From Hermatobates lingyangjiaoensis (lineage: Eukaryota > Arthropoda > Insecta > Hemiptera > Hermatobatidae), in NCBI GenBank assembly GCA_026182355.1, contig JAPFBL010000104.1:1295501-1359500 (forward strand): DNA of 64,000 bases, read 5' to 3'. Under the pieces are notes generated by a model. The model did no database searches. It had not been told where the DNA came from and saw only the letters and a program-made list of their open reading frames with translations. Position 1 is the first letter of the stretch; each line of letters begins with the position of its first letter. A program made the translations under genes and the position numbers. Of this stretch, positions 1 through 13,033 are shown one piece after another.

Positions 1-189
1 TGTTGTTTTTAAGGTTCCACATTTCTACATTTTCTTTTAAAAATATTAAAAGTGCAATTAGTGAAATTAGAACATCAACACCATTTTTGTAAATCTATGG
101 ATATTTAAATCTTCTGTTCTTTATTCTGTTGGCCATTTCCACTCAAAAAGTGTACGAAAAAGCTTTAGAAAATAGAATACCTTCGTGCT

Positions 190-673
190 GCTGAGCCCTT
201 TCTCATATTTGTGGTTTAGTGTTATTACATGTGGCATGGAATGAATTGACTTTTACATCTTCTCTAACTGTGGATCATACCCAATTTGTTTGTTTTCATT
301 TAAGAAGACATTTTCGTTGTCTACGAATTTGTTCATCTTCCATTCTAAATCATAGCCGTGATAAATCAGTTGTATTTCTTTCAAGTTATTTATATTCTTC
401 TCGGAGACTATTGATGAAATGGTCTAACAGTTCAGTCGATAAAATCCTAGGGCAATTCACACTCTATTGGTTGCAGTGATTTAATGGTAACATATTTTTT
501 GATATGATTTCTAAAGCACAGTTACTAGGTTTGTTCTCTTTTTCCGTATAATATTTTAAATTATTTTTAATATTTGCATTATGAATTTTACTGAAAACGT
601 TTTCAGTATTACCGAATCCAAGTTCACTACATAGCTTTGCTCTTGCTGAACATCTTGTACCCGAAACTACCAT
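190..673 (-). pseudogene. Decayed coding-like stretch, unidentified
   Basis: On the minus strand an open frame of about 70 codons (464-673) continues in the same frame for roughly 270 more bases, interrupted by about six stop codons. The segments between stops look protein-like, for example DHFINSLREEYK and FRMEDEQIRRQRKCLLK, rich in charged residues. This suggests an old coding sequence that has collected nonsense changes, perhaps from a retroelement. The family is not recognised, and chance cannot be excluded in AT-rich DNA. Confidence 0.22.
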
Positions 674-1221
674 ATTTTCCGTAACACTTATCGATTATTT
701 ATTCATATTTCTAGTTTTCTCGTTAAATTTTTCAATTATGAACCGACGCAAAGCAAAATGTCAGTACCTTTCGCACAACACATAAAATATTGACTTGTGG
801 ATTTTGAACTGATCTGGAAAAAGAGTTTGAAAGGATAGCAGTAAACTTGTTTCTATATCAACAAAGTTCTCTTCTCCATGATTTCCTTTGGTTTCTGGCC
901 GTAAAAATGATCGTAAGAAAATCTTCTGTAATAAACTGGATCCCTATCCTCCCTTTCGTCACCTCTGAGTCTTTATTTTAATCATTTTTTTCTTTTTTGT
1001 ATATACTAAAATAATAATGTGTTTTGAAAAAATATGGATGAATGAAATTTTAGAAAATGAGTAATTAATTAATAAATATTAATTATTATTTCATTATTAA
1101 TTGGGATATGTGATACAACAATATATTTCATTAGGATGTATGCTTATCTTGGGGAGCATAATGGTAAGTGATTTAGTGAAAACAATTTCACATTTATAAT
1201 GTAATAGTGATATCTTATATT
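674..1221. other. AT-rich stretch, nothing recognised
   Basis: No open frame with family resemblance, splice-bounded exon or repeat was recognised here. Confidence 0.5.
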
Positions 1222-1525
1222 AGTGGTCAGGATGGCACAGAGGCTTACATGCCCGCCTCTGCGCTGGTAGATCCAGGGTTTGATACCCACTCTGGCCTCG
1301 ATTTATTCACACAAGAAGTAAAAATTATACATGTAAGTGAAAATTCATGTATCTGAGCCTTTCAGCCATAGCATGATAAATCAGAATAGGTTGATGTTTT
1401 TTAACGTTTAGTCCTTTTGTCATGTCACGAAAAACCATTTGCCTCTTCACGAATGATAAAGACGAAACAGTTTCCGTAAAATGCCGAAGGAGGACTCCGC
1501 CTTCAGCAACCTACATCAACAAAAG
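1222..1525 (+). repeat. tRNA-derived SINE
   Basis: The head resembles a tRNA and carries an internal RNA polymerase III promoter: A box TGGCACAGAGG at 1233-1243 and B box GGTTTGATACC at 1277-1287, correctly spaced. A non-tRNA body follows, and the 3' part ends near CAACCTACATCAACAAAAG, reminiscent of the short tails SINEs borrow from partner LINEs. The start is set by the tRNA-like head; the 3' end is approximate. SINEs are non-autonomous and depend on a LINE for mobility. Confidence 0.78.
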
Positions 1526-1724
1526 ATATAAGCATAAGCCTTGTAGCTTCTATGGATCATGATGAAAGAGGTCATCAAGAATTACAGGTGAAAAGTGAAA
1601 AGGGAAAGAACAAGAGTAACAGTTAATAGAGAGTTGGGGTATAGGAATGAAAAGGTATGTAAGGGAATGAGTCAAAGGTTACAAGAAAAGGTATAGGGGA
1701 AGGAAGGAGAAACAGTCGCCACAT
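1526..1724 (+). other. Purine-rich stretch after the SINE
   Basis: The + strand is strongly biased to A and G (runs such as AAAAGTGAAAAGGGAAAG). It may be the tail of a repeat or low-complexity DNA. No coding signal. Confidence 0.4.
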
Positions 1725-2345
1725 TGCGACTGGCCAGGCAAACTTAAGTCAACCATAACCGCCATCGTCCGAATAAACCTTGGGTCTAATAATCAAACAA
1801 ACTTGTCGTGTTACACTTAGGGAAAAGAAAAGGCCTTTCGAAAGACAGGCGCAAGCCGGAAGATGAAAAGAGTTGTTCGGGACACAGCTTTCGATTCAGA
1901 GTGTAACTGAGCGGACTTTTCACTCGCTAACTTCAGCCCAGGGTCGAGAATTACAAAGCCGCTCTTGTGCCACCACAGTGAGAAGAAAATCTTGAAAAAG
2001 ACACTTTAGCCGCATGAGGCCGAAATAACGGATAATACTACAGACCATAGCGTGCCAAGCATATCTATCACCCGCGGACCTCGGCCCTATTACACAGCCA
2101 CTCCACAGTGTCCCATAAGAGAAGCCTTGAAAAAGAAAGGCGTTAAATACATCAGACTAATGACTGGCTGCCACCCAAGCCAGCGCACAAACGACTGGAC
2201 TTTGCTCACCCGGGTACTGACTCTAACTCGGTAGTAACTGTGGTTACCCGCATGCTAACTCTCCTCCCAGTTGTGTCTTTCTTAGTACATGCCGTGAGAG
2301 ACCCCACTACAATGTAAAAGTACATAGGGAGCGAGGGGGACGGCC
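1725..2345. repeat. GC-richer segment, probably an unclassified dispersed repeat
   Basis: Base composition departs sharply from the AT-rich surroundings. A 60-codon open frame (2052-2234) shows no recognised family. There are no splice-like borders and no clear terminal repeats. It sits just after the SINE, so it may be an older repeat or a composite insertion. Confidence 0.35.
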
Positions 2346-2900
2346 ACTACAATCCTAATTTCAAGAATTTTTTTGATCAAGAAATTGATTGAAGAGTATA
2401 TTTTGAGTTTAATTTTTTTGGATAAACCATGAAAAGCTTTCAATTTCATAATTCAATATATAAAATGTATAACAATTTTGATATAAACTATTAAGGCGAA
2501 TACCATAAAGTAGGGTCTATTTCATCGTATAATTCTTGATGTTCATGGAACTGAGAAATAACATCAGTTTTCACTGTATAATAGCAAAAAAAAGTATAAA
2601 GTAGATAATAATTATATATATGTTTGATATATGGAGCTATAAATTTAGAGTATATTGGTTAAATTTGAAATCTAGTATGATATGGTACACATAAACGTAT
2701 GACATAAAGTATAATTTGGAACGTCCTACAATCATGGTATGTACATGTAATATTTTCTGAACCAATACATTTAAACTGTGATTTTCATATTTAATTTAGT
2801 TGGTTTCTATAATGCACACTGATGCTTTGAAAAACATGTTTTGCATTTTTATACATTTGAATATTTCGAGATTTATAAAACCCATTTTTGGTTATATGTA
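2346..2900. other. AT-rich stretch, nothing recognised
   Basis: Low-complexity AT sequence between the GC-richer segment and the Tigger-like element. Confidence 0.5.
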
Positions 2901-3563
2901 CAGTGGTACCTCGACTTAGGAACCTACTAACATACGAATATTTTGATATATGATGTAAAATTTGAACCAAAATTCGTCTCGATATACGAAAATTTTCTTG
3001 ACATACGATGTACGATGAAACGTCGCATAGCGATTGCAATGAAACGAAGGAAAGTTGAGAAAAGAAAAAAACCTGAAGTGAGTGAAAGCGAAGAATGTAA
3101 AAGTGAAAATCAGAAAGAAACTTAAAAAAAATTTTCTCTATATACAAACTTTTCTTTTGGGTTTCGTTTTACGTTAAGTGAAGCATAAAAAAGTAAATAA
3201 GGTATGTTTTGTAGAGTAAATTAGAGTTAAATTACGGTATGCTCCACGTCCCATCGAATCCTCCTCTACTTCCACACGCCGGCTCCTCTGGCATTTATCC
3301 GCCAGTCTCCAGTAAACCACTGTTCTGTGCTTCATTTATTTGTTTTAAATATGTCTACTTTAATTTATTTCTATTTATATATATATATAATTTTTATTTA
3401 TACCCAGTTATTGCAGTATTTCATAAGGGTTTATCGTAGGTGTTTGGGCTAAAGAACAGATTAATCGAATTTCAATGTGTTTTCAATGGAAAATTAGTCT
3501 TGATATAAGACCATTACGAAGTCGGTCCCGGAACGGATTAAATTCGTAGGTCGATTTCCGCTG
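2901..3563. mobile_element. Non-autonomous Tigger-like (Tc1/mariner superfamily) element
   Basis: The left end reads CAGTGGTACCTCGACTTAGG. The right end is its imperfect inverted complement and includes the family-typical GGAACGGATTAAATTCGTA. A TA dinucleotide flanks each side, the expected target duplication. At 663 bp it is far too short for a transposase gene. A 60-codon internal frame rich in Lys and Arg is probably residual. This is an internally deleted copy that would move only with a partner transposase. Confidence 0.8.
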
Positions 3564-4917
3564 TACCCGCCAGCAGGTAAATTTTTCTACAGCAATATGA
3601 ATGTCTGTCGAAAGCGTTGTAACAGTTCAATATGTCACTCTTCTTAACATATCCTGTATGCCAAAAAAAAGTACATATTTTTGGGTAAAGTTCATATACT
3701 GGAAACATACATATTACACATTATTACTTCTTGTAATACGACTACTAAGTAATACTATATATTATATATAGTATAGTATACTAAATATATCCTAAGTTTT
3801 TTTTTTATTTTGTATTTTAATCCAGCATGTTCTACTGTGTATTACATGCATCATCGTCAAATTTTACACAATACTTCTTTCATTAACACTACAAAATACT
3901 TATTTTACATTCATTCATAATTCAACATTATAAATAAATGCTAATTTTATTATATTATATTATATATTATATTAGTATAAATCTATATTAAGTACTACTA
4001 TTATAATGTACAACCTATTCATCCATGTTTCTAGAAACACAAAAAATTCGTATTAATTATTTTAGCTTAAATATTGCTAAAATAAAAAAAAATTATTTTA
4101 TTTTATTTTTATTTTATTGCTAAAAAGAAAATTTTCAGAAATTTAGAAAATTGGTTGTGTAAATTTTTTTGTTATCATCTTTATTTACAAATATACAACT
4201 ACGCATATTATGCGTAACAAGCATATGTAGTAATAGATTACACAATGACATCGATGCACATGAGCAAAGAATGAAACCCACTGGTTCAACTTCTCACTTT
4301 GGTTTTTTTTTTTTTTTTTTTTTTTTTGAGTAAATGTTACACGAAAAAAACAACTCTTAATTTCTATCTAGTTACATTAAAATAGTGATACAACAATGAT
4401 TATATTTTTGTTCTAATTGATAAAATTAAGAGATCTATATTTATAGTAAGCCATTTATTAACTTGATAGTGATATGTTTAGTAATGAGTTTACTATTACG
4501 TTTACTTAAAGTAGATTTTGTATACACATCAGATTTATATGGAGTTTTCAAGGGAAATTAATAAATTATCATGGTAGTCAATACTGCCATTAACCAAATA
4601 TTAGATACGTAAGCAATGGAATGCAATCTTATGCTAACACATACTCGTACAATTAAAATTAATAATAATCATAAACTATTACAATTAATCGTATATTCAA
4701 CTGTTGTGAAACCCACAATAAACTAAACGAAGAATTGTAAATTATTAAAGCAAATCAAGTACATACATTTGTTCCTAGCTCAAATCTAGCCGAATTTCTA
4801 TAGCCGAAAAGTATACTTAAAACATTGACTGGATCATATATTTGACTATAATGACATAACTTGCTTTAGGGTGAGTCATTGAGGCTATACATGATTACAT
4901 GGAGAGTGTTTTTGCAG
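3564..4917. other. Intronic AT-rich DNA upstream of IFT80 exon A
   Basis: Simple AT sequence with a 25-base T run at 4303-4327 and a short palindromic TATATTATATATA patch near 3765. The last bases form the polypyrimidine tract and acceptor of exon A. The first IFT80 exons were looked for and not found. Confidence 0.5.
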
Positions 4918-5028
4918 GTCGTTTCCACTTAATAGGGAAGAAAGGTCGCGTGGAAAGGAGTGTTGAGGCTCACAAGGGTGCGGTGCTTTGTGGACATAGC
5001 AGTCCCGACGGAACTTCCTTACTCACAG
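4918..5028 (+). CDS. IFT80: IFT80 internal exon A (111 bp)
   Basis: The exon follows a TTTTTGCAG acceptor and ends before GTACAC. It opens with the last two bases of a split Gly codon and closes with the first base of another Gly codon. It encodes [20 protein letters not shown] and then [16 protein letters not shown], matching the IFT80 segment that enters the next WD repeat. The usual Arg-Trp before the Ser-Pro-Asp-Gly turn is replaced by His-Ser, an unusual change at a generally conserved propeller Trp. An in-frame ATG at 4899 lies before the acceptor and is not the gene's start. Confidence 0.9.
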
Positions 5029-8000
5029 GTACACCACTTTGCAATTGTTTACCCTTCTGTAATATTAAATACGTACTATAAATGTCTGCATCAACTCTAA
5101 CCTACAGTAAGAAATCAGAAATGTAACTAAATTCAATTAAAGTTTGATTAAATGTAAAAGATCAAATATTGCAAATATTACAAATGGTTTATTCAAGTTG
5201 GATACAGTATTAACCAGAGTAATAGCTTTGTCTACAAGGGTTGACAGCTAGCAGATAACTTACTTATATCTTCCTGAACTCCTTTGTTCATCTAGGCTAA
5301 CCTTCACCAGCCCTTTGTTCCCTTTCCTTGCATTTTAGGCCCTTTGAAATGTCTCGATTGCCTTTCTCACTTCTATATACCTCACCAGAGGTATTGAATA
5401 TATACTTTGTTTCAGTATTGGTAAGACCCTGAGGAAGACCACTTGATTTAGTTTGAAACAAATTAGTTACATTTCTGATTTTCTTACAATGGTTTAGAGG
5501 TTGATTTTTATTTTACGTGTTGACTGTGAAATCTTGTTGTCTATATATGTATGAGCAATTAAATAAACGATTTAACAAATTAAACAAACTAAATTCACAG
5601 AAAGAACACACGTAAAAGAGGTCACACAAACTCATTACTATATTTCAACAGCCTCGTCATCAGGTAGAAAGCTGTGAGTCACTCTGAAGGCAAGTGACGA
5701 CTGGACTTCAGTTTATACATATAAGATATCATATACATACTTAAAATAAGACATAAAATATAAAAATTATTATATTTTGAAAATTTTGCGCTATTCTGAG
5801 TTTTAACGTTCATAGATATTTATTAATTAGCGTATAATGAATGCAGTAGATCCTCTCCTAAACATATTTTGTTAAAGAGGTAGGAGGTGCTCAATTGATT
5901 ACCTCTTGCTAATACTTTCTAGTCTTCTTACTTATTGCGATCACACATCAGTATTTCTCTCAGTAAATTAGAAATATATGTATGATTTCAGCTGAAACTG
6001 TAGATCAAATTATAAGAATAAATCACTATAATGACTAATGAAAGTAATAAAAAGTAATAAATAATACTAAAAAAGAACAGATACATTTAACGATTGTTCT
6101 AAAAACTAAGTAATTTAACCAGCTTTCATCCTTTATAGGCCTCCGTCAAGTTTTTTGCAACATTATGCGCGATATAAACCATGTTGTTCTTTTTTAACAT
6201 ATATCTCTTGTGTAGGGTAAAAAGCTAATGAAATGGTCTCCACTTATTAAACATTTAATCGTATAAACAACGCGTTTCAAACATATAGTGTTCTTCTTGA
6301 GGCATTAACTAATTGTGAGTGTCTGTGGTACAACCATTAGTTAATGCCTGAAGAAGAACACTACGTGTTCGAAACGCGTTGTTTATACGATTAAATTTTT
6401 ATATGTGGAGACAATTTCACTAGCTGTTTACCCTGCAATGAATAAATACCACATAATAACTGATTACACTACGTTATAATATAGCTCTTTTATGTGGAAA
6501 CTTAATTGTCTTTGAAATTCCCCAGTCTATGGCATATGCCAGTAATTTGTACATTGTAATTTCTTTATTATTATATATTTTCGTCAAGTTTACTTTGTTT
6601 GACAGTAGTCAAAATAATACTTTTTGTATTATTGATAAAATAATTTTTGACAGTAGTCAAAAATATAATATTTTTAAAAACCAAAAAGAGAAAAAAATTC
6701 ATAAAATTGTGCCGCTATGAACCACATAAAAATAAAAAAGATTCAACTTTTTATTACTAATTTTTTTTTTTATTTTTGAAATGACTCATACAGTTTTTTT
6801 CATTCGTTTAAAGAAAAATAGGAGCAAAAGAAATATTTGAGATTTGTTTCCTGTGTTATTTGGACGTTCAGACAAGGGAAGTGTTTTAAATGGAATATTC
6901 AGTATAGAGATGGGATGAGGAGCGCTTGTGATGTAGGTGTTCCATTAAAACCTTTCACCTTAACAAGTCATTAAGTATGGTGAATTAAATAAATGTCATC
7001 TTTCTTTGAAATTTAATAATTACTATCTCCTGCAAAACTTCTCCAATTTATTTATATTCATAACATAGACTAAATCAAAGCTTTGACCCTTAAATAATTG
7101 CCTTAAAAATGTTTTATTAAAAGCAAAGATAAAGTCAACAAAAGCGGTGTTTTCTAATAATAATTTAGGGTTTTGAAAATGTTTGCTTATTTAAAAATTA
7201 ATGAAAATCCAAGTTGTTCTATCTTGTTTTTTCTATCCTTGAATAGAGGTTGGTGACTTGACGGTTCTTTAAATAGTTGATAATAAAAATATGAAACTTG
7301 AAATTTGGTTAAATCAAGGTCCAAAATACTGTTCTGAAATAAGGACCAGCGAATTATTAAATGATTTTGTTTGTGTTAAAATAGATATTACTTTAAAGGT
7401 CATAAAACATGATAAATACTTTTATCTATGTACATGTATAAAATGATTTCACATAAATACGTGAAATAACAATCAATGATAAAACCACAATATGAAATGG
7501 GAAAATACGAGTAAGACTAAGATCTTTCAACCGTAACAAGCGGTCTTCGTCAGAGTCAAAAACCCAACTATGTGTGTTTATATTTATGCTAACCATTTAA
7601 ATAAACAGTGATAGTAACTACATAGTAGTGAAAAATCAATGCAGCTAATAAAATCAGAATAAAAGGGTAAGAGATTGAATAGAATAGAAAAAATGGAAAT
7701 ATATAACATAGAAATATCGCTAACATTTTAAACGAACAAATCAAGCTCCAGACAGATGTAGTATTTAAGTCAATAGTAAACATGAAAGGATGACAGGACA
7801 GTGATGACAAAGCCGCTTAAATTATAAAAGAATAAAGAGAATATTAAATAAATTGAAACAACAGCAATATTAAAGAAGAAAATTTAGTCATAGATAGTAG
7901 GTATTTATTTCCATGGACTCCATACGTTAGTTTAGTCCCATTTCATGATTCAGCCTATGCAAAACGGTTGGATAACAACAAAATACGAGCTGCTTTGACG

Positions 8001-11000
8001 GGAGTTTATAATAATATTATCTTTACTAACCCCCTTGGTACCAATAATATGCATTTAACAGATATTAAATTTGACAAAAATGATTAAACTGAGAAAGGCA
8101 GAAATCAGAAAAATAACATTTATTTAGTAAAAACATGTTCAGAAAAGCTCAAAAAATAACCATCAAAATAATTACTATAATTGTATGTTCAGTGTTATTG
8201 TTATTGCCAGTCACACATGCAGAGCCCAGAGGATAGCCAGTTTCTGATAAGCTGAGTGAAAACCTTGTGGTGCCTCCCTTCAGATTTTGGTTAACAAAAG
8301 TAAAATAAAAAACATATTATTTGGTACATTTCAGGTTGAATTTATATTTGTTATTCAAACAAAGTTCAACTTCTTTATAAATTAGATAGCTGTCATTATG
8401 AGAGAATGCTTTTATAATTTTTAGTCAAACAGAAAATACATAGCATTTAAACCTAATAAAACATTAAAATAAATTGTTGGAATTAAGTCTCGTGAATGAA
8501 TCATCAATATTACTTTTGAGCAATTAACTTCAATTTTCAATTTATTACTTAGAAAGAATAAATTAACTAAAAAGTTTCAACTTTAACCAATGGGGATAAA
8601 ACAAACGGTCATGTAATTAAGAATAATTTAATCATCATTTTAAATGAAAACGAAATAACTAAACACCTTTTACAAATAATTAGGTGTTTAAATAATTATT
8701 AGGAAATGAAAAGTATTTGTGAAGGTTGATCATTTGTTTTAATTTCATTAATGAATTTGATTAATTAAAATTGAATAATACTACCGTTTAAATATTATTT
8801 TTAGAGTTTTATGTTAATTTAATGAAGTGCAGTAGAACTTTGTAAGATAAGTTACTTTTTGTACGACCAGCCATTCGTAAGAATTTTTGTCTCGTACGAC
8901 GAGTAAAATTCTTAGTACGAGCAACCGTCTTTCTCACGCCTTGAACGTGCCAGTTAAGTTTGGTAGGTTAATAAAACATGATTATTTCTTGCATGCATTT
9001 ATTGTTCAAATAATATTATTTGTATCACATGTACAGTATTGCTTATTTTTTCGTATTGCACCTTTTCTTTTTAAACAATAAACTTAAAAACCAGCATTTT
9101 GGGAATGGCGAATTATTTATTTTCACATTAATTTCAATCGAAAAATTTCATCGTAATACGAGTAAATCGCAATACGAGCTCATTCTGGGAACGATTTAAA
9201 CTCGTACTGGGAGGTTCTACCGTATAAACAATTTCGAGCGGTTGACATTTGACTTAACTTCAACTGAACGATAATTATTAATAATTATTAATTAATAATT
9301 ATCAAAATTAATGAACAGTGAATTTAATTCATTGATCTAGTTTACTACTTCATTTTGCCAATGATAATGCAAAATGGGATGATTACTTAAAAACTTTGGT
9401 AAACCTTGAAAGATGAAATCGGAAGACTGCGTTCAATAACGAAAACGAAAATATTGATTAGCATTAGTTCAAATCTTGTGATTGAGAAAATATAATTGCC
9501 AATTATAAAATCAGATTAAGAGCATCACAAGAAACCATACTAATGATTGATAACATGCATTGAACCACATTAATCACGTCACAGAATGTATTAATGAAAT
9601 TAGTGTTGTCATCTCATCTTCATATATTTATGGCTGGTTAATCATGTAGTGTATTGTTTGTTCTTATAATTTGAGACCGATAATGATAACATGATAAATA
9701 AAAAGCAAATAATTAAATATTATTTAATATAAATTTTATTTGTTTGTATTAACTTTTATTTTAATAGTAGTTATGTAATTTCAGTAATTCATATCTAACA
9801 GTATTAAATACTTCAATGGATAATTAGTTATTGGTTATAGGGCATATTTCCACACCAATAATTATTTTCTGTCAAATTTCATTACGGTATATCCAAGCGT
9901 GCGAATTGCAGACTAATCACATTATTTTCGATATACATCATAACCATGTATCGTCCTATAAATATCAAAAATTGATTCGGTGGACAGAAAAATGTATAAA
10001 TCTGCCAACATTTTATAATGTATTCTTTTAATACTATACTTTACTTACCATAAAAAAAATAGTAAACATTGTTATTTTTCTACTATCTTACTATCTAAAT
10101 ATTCCTAACTTTTATTTGTTTGACATATTTATACTAATATTAGTAAAATTACCTACCATTGGAAGTAAACATCTAAAACCTGAAGTTTTATATAGTAACT
10201 AATAATAAATAAACTAAATAATATACATTAAATAAATAAAGTTATATAAATTAAATTTATTATTATTTATTTATTAATTAAATAAAACAAATAAATATTC
10301 ATAAGTATTTATAAATATTCAAGTAAGTATTTATTACTTATATGTATATAACAGATTCAATAATATATCGACCGTTTGATAGATAGGTGTGTTCTCTAAT
10401 CGGGTTTCAGTCAATTTTCTAGGATAAAAAATCAAACTCTCGTTGCCGACGTTTCGGTTTTATTTATAACTAAGAGGTAAGAGGTTTAAGAGGTGAAAAT
10501 GGCAATATCTTAACGGATTGGTTTAAAAACCTACCAGTGCTGGAAGAATCCTGAAATACCATTCTTCTCATGCTATAAACCAAAAATTAAATTGCGTCCA
10601 AAATTTGGTTAAAAAAGTTATTGAAATAAGTAGTCCATGTTTTCTAAATGAAAATAAGAAAAGGGTGAAATTATTGTTACAGAAAAATTGTTATCCGAAC
10701 AACTTAGTTGAACGATATTGGTTAAGATATTTAAGACAGCAACCAGAACATTCAAATGAAGATCATGCTGAACTGGAAGTCATAAATAGAAAGTATTTCA
10801 AATTTCCTTATGTTGAGGGCTTATTACAATCAATTAGAAAAGTTTTCAAACGAAATGTACCTGAAGTTACACTGGCATTTTGTAATAAAAGGAAAAATAA
10901 ATCATTATTTTCAAATTTGAAAGAAAAAATACCGAAGGAGTTACAAAGTAACCTCATTTATGCCATCAAATGTAAAGACTGTGACAAGTGTTACTACGGT

Positions 11001-12973
11001 GAAACTACTCGTGTCCTGAAAGAAAGGCATTACTAACATAATTATTCAAAAATAACAAATAAAAGTAACGCAACAGCATTAGTTGGCCATGCCATAAACA
11101 AAGGCCACACGTTCGATTTTGAAGATACAACTATAATAGAAAAAGAAAAAGATGAGGAAAGAAGGAAGACACTTGAAATGTTATATATTAAAAAGGATCT
11201 AAGTTCGATTAATCATAGAAGTGATATTACTAATTTAAGTAATATTTATTCTGGAGTGTTGTGCTGAGTTTTAGTGAAATTTGATTTATTTAGTTCCCTT
11301 GAGTGAACAGTGTTGAGGTTATTTGTAATGTTATCTTATTAGTCTAGTCGAAGGTTTTGTCCGGTTAACATTGTTGTTCCTTTAAATAATGTAAATTTTC
11401 ATTTTCTTAGTCAAAAATTCTTACTTCTGTAAGTAATATTGTTTATGTATCTCTGAAATACTTCTGCTTGTAATATTCATAAGTAGTAACAATCCATTTT
11501 CATATTGTGTATATGTTTGATGTTGATATGTGATTTCTTATTATTCTTTGTTTGTAGGCCTATGAAAAAGGTTTAAAAAAAAACCGAAACGTTGGCAACG
11601 AGAGTTTGACCTTTATCCTAGAAAATTTACCGAATCCCAATAATATATATATATATATATATTCAATGATCAAACCACAATAAGAAATGGGAAAACAAGA
11701 CTAAGATCTTTCAACCGTAACAAGCTGTGTTCGTCAGAGTCAAAAACTAACTGAAACACTGGATGCAGAAAACATCTAGTTATTTCACGTGTTTATGTGA
11801 AATCTTTATATATATATATATATGCAGCATCTTGTGTTTAACGTTAAACACGTTGTTAAACGCATGACGCTGTAGCACGAGATTGGAAAGAAACTTTGAA
11901 GTATACGAGTATATATATATATATATATAATAAAATAAAAAACGAAGGAAACACACAGAAAGACACAGACATAACTCACATCGATATTTCGACAATCGTC
12001 GTCATCAGGAGGTGTGAAGAGCGAAGAGTCCCGCAGGAAGACAGGGCGGTACTGAACTCGGAAACCGCAGCCAGTACCCCACCACTTACCACCAAGCGGG
12101 GGAAGGGAGGGAAGGAAATGAAGAGCCAATTTAAGACGTAAAAGGAACGAGTAAAAATTATAACTATAAAAAATTATAAAAAAGTAGATAAATCAAATTA
12201 AAATTAATAAAAATAATAAATAAAAAGTAAAATAAAAAATAATAAATAAATAAATAAAAAATAATAAATAAATAAAAAATAATAAATAAATAAATAAATC
12301 ATAAATAAATTATCGGTTGAGGTTGAGTCCGGGGGAAGAGCGAGCATCAAGTAAGCATATGTATGCCTCCTCTGAAGCTCTTAGGGTAACTTTATTGTTG
12401 GATTCGGGGATCTGTTTCAGGATCTGAACCCTGAAACAGTCATTGAAACTGAGTCCATGCGAGTTCGCATGGATGGCTACAGGATAGTTACTGCGTTGAC
12501 CGACTGAAGCCCTATGACCATTCATACGAAGGCTCAACTTATTAGAAGTTAAGCCAACGTAAAAGGAGTCACACTGAGTGCAATCCAGTCGGTAAACACA
12601 GTTGCTCGAGGTACAGGAGGAATTGACCTGAACCGGGTAGGAACTATGGTGGAGAGGGGAATCGAAGGAAGGATTAGGATTTACAATCAGGCAAGTTTGA
12701 CAGCCACGGCGTCCACATTGTTTCATTCCAGGAACAGGATTGGAAGGCTGAGGGGAAATATGAGAGAAAATGCTTTTTAGATTGGCAGGTTTACGGTAGG
12801 AAATAGAAGGGGGGTGATTAAAGATGGAAGAAGTAGAAGTAGAAGTAGACAGAATCGGAAAAGACTCCTTAATAACAGCACGAAGCTTATAAGCGCCAGG
12901 GAAGTAGGTTGTCAGGAAGAAGGAAGTGTTACTTCTATCCCTCTTGGGTCTGGGTTGGTGGGAGATGTCAGCC

Positions 12974-13033
<60 letters not shown>

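Noticed and set aside
1233..1287. Possible functional tRNA gene
   Set aside because: A and B boxes are present but the acceptor stem and anticodon arm do not fold as a tRNA. The sequence continues into a SINE body.
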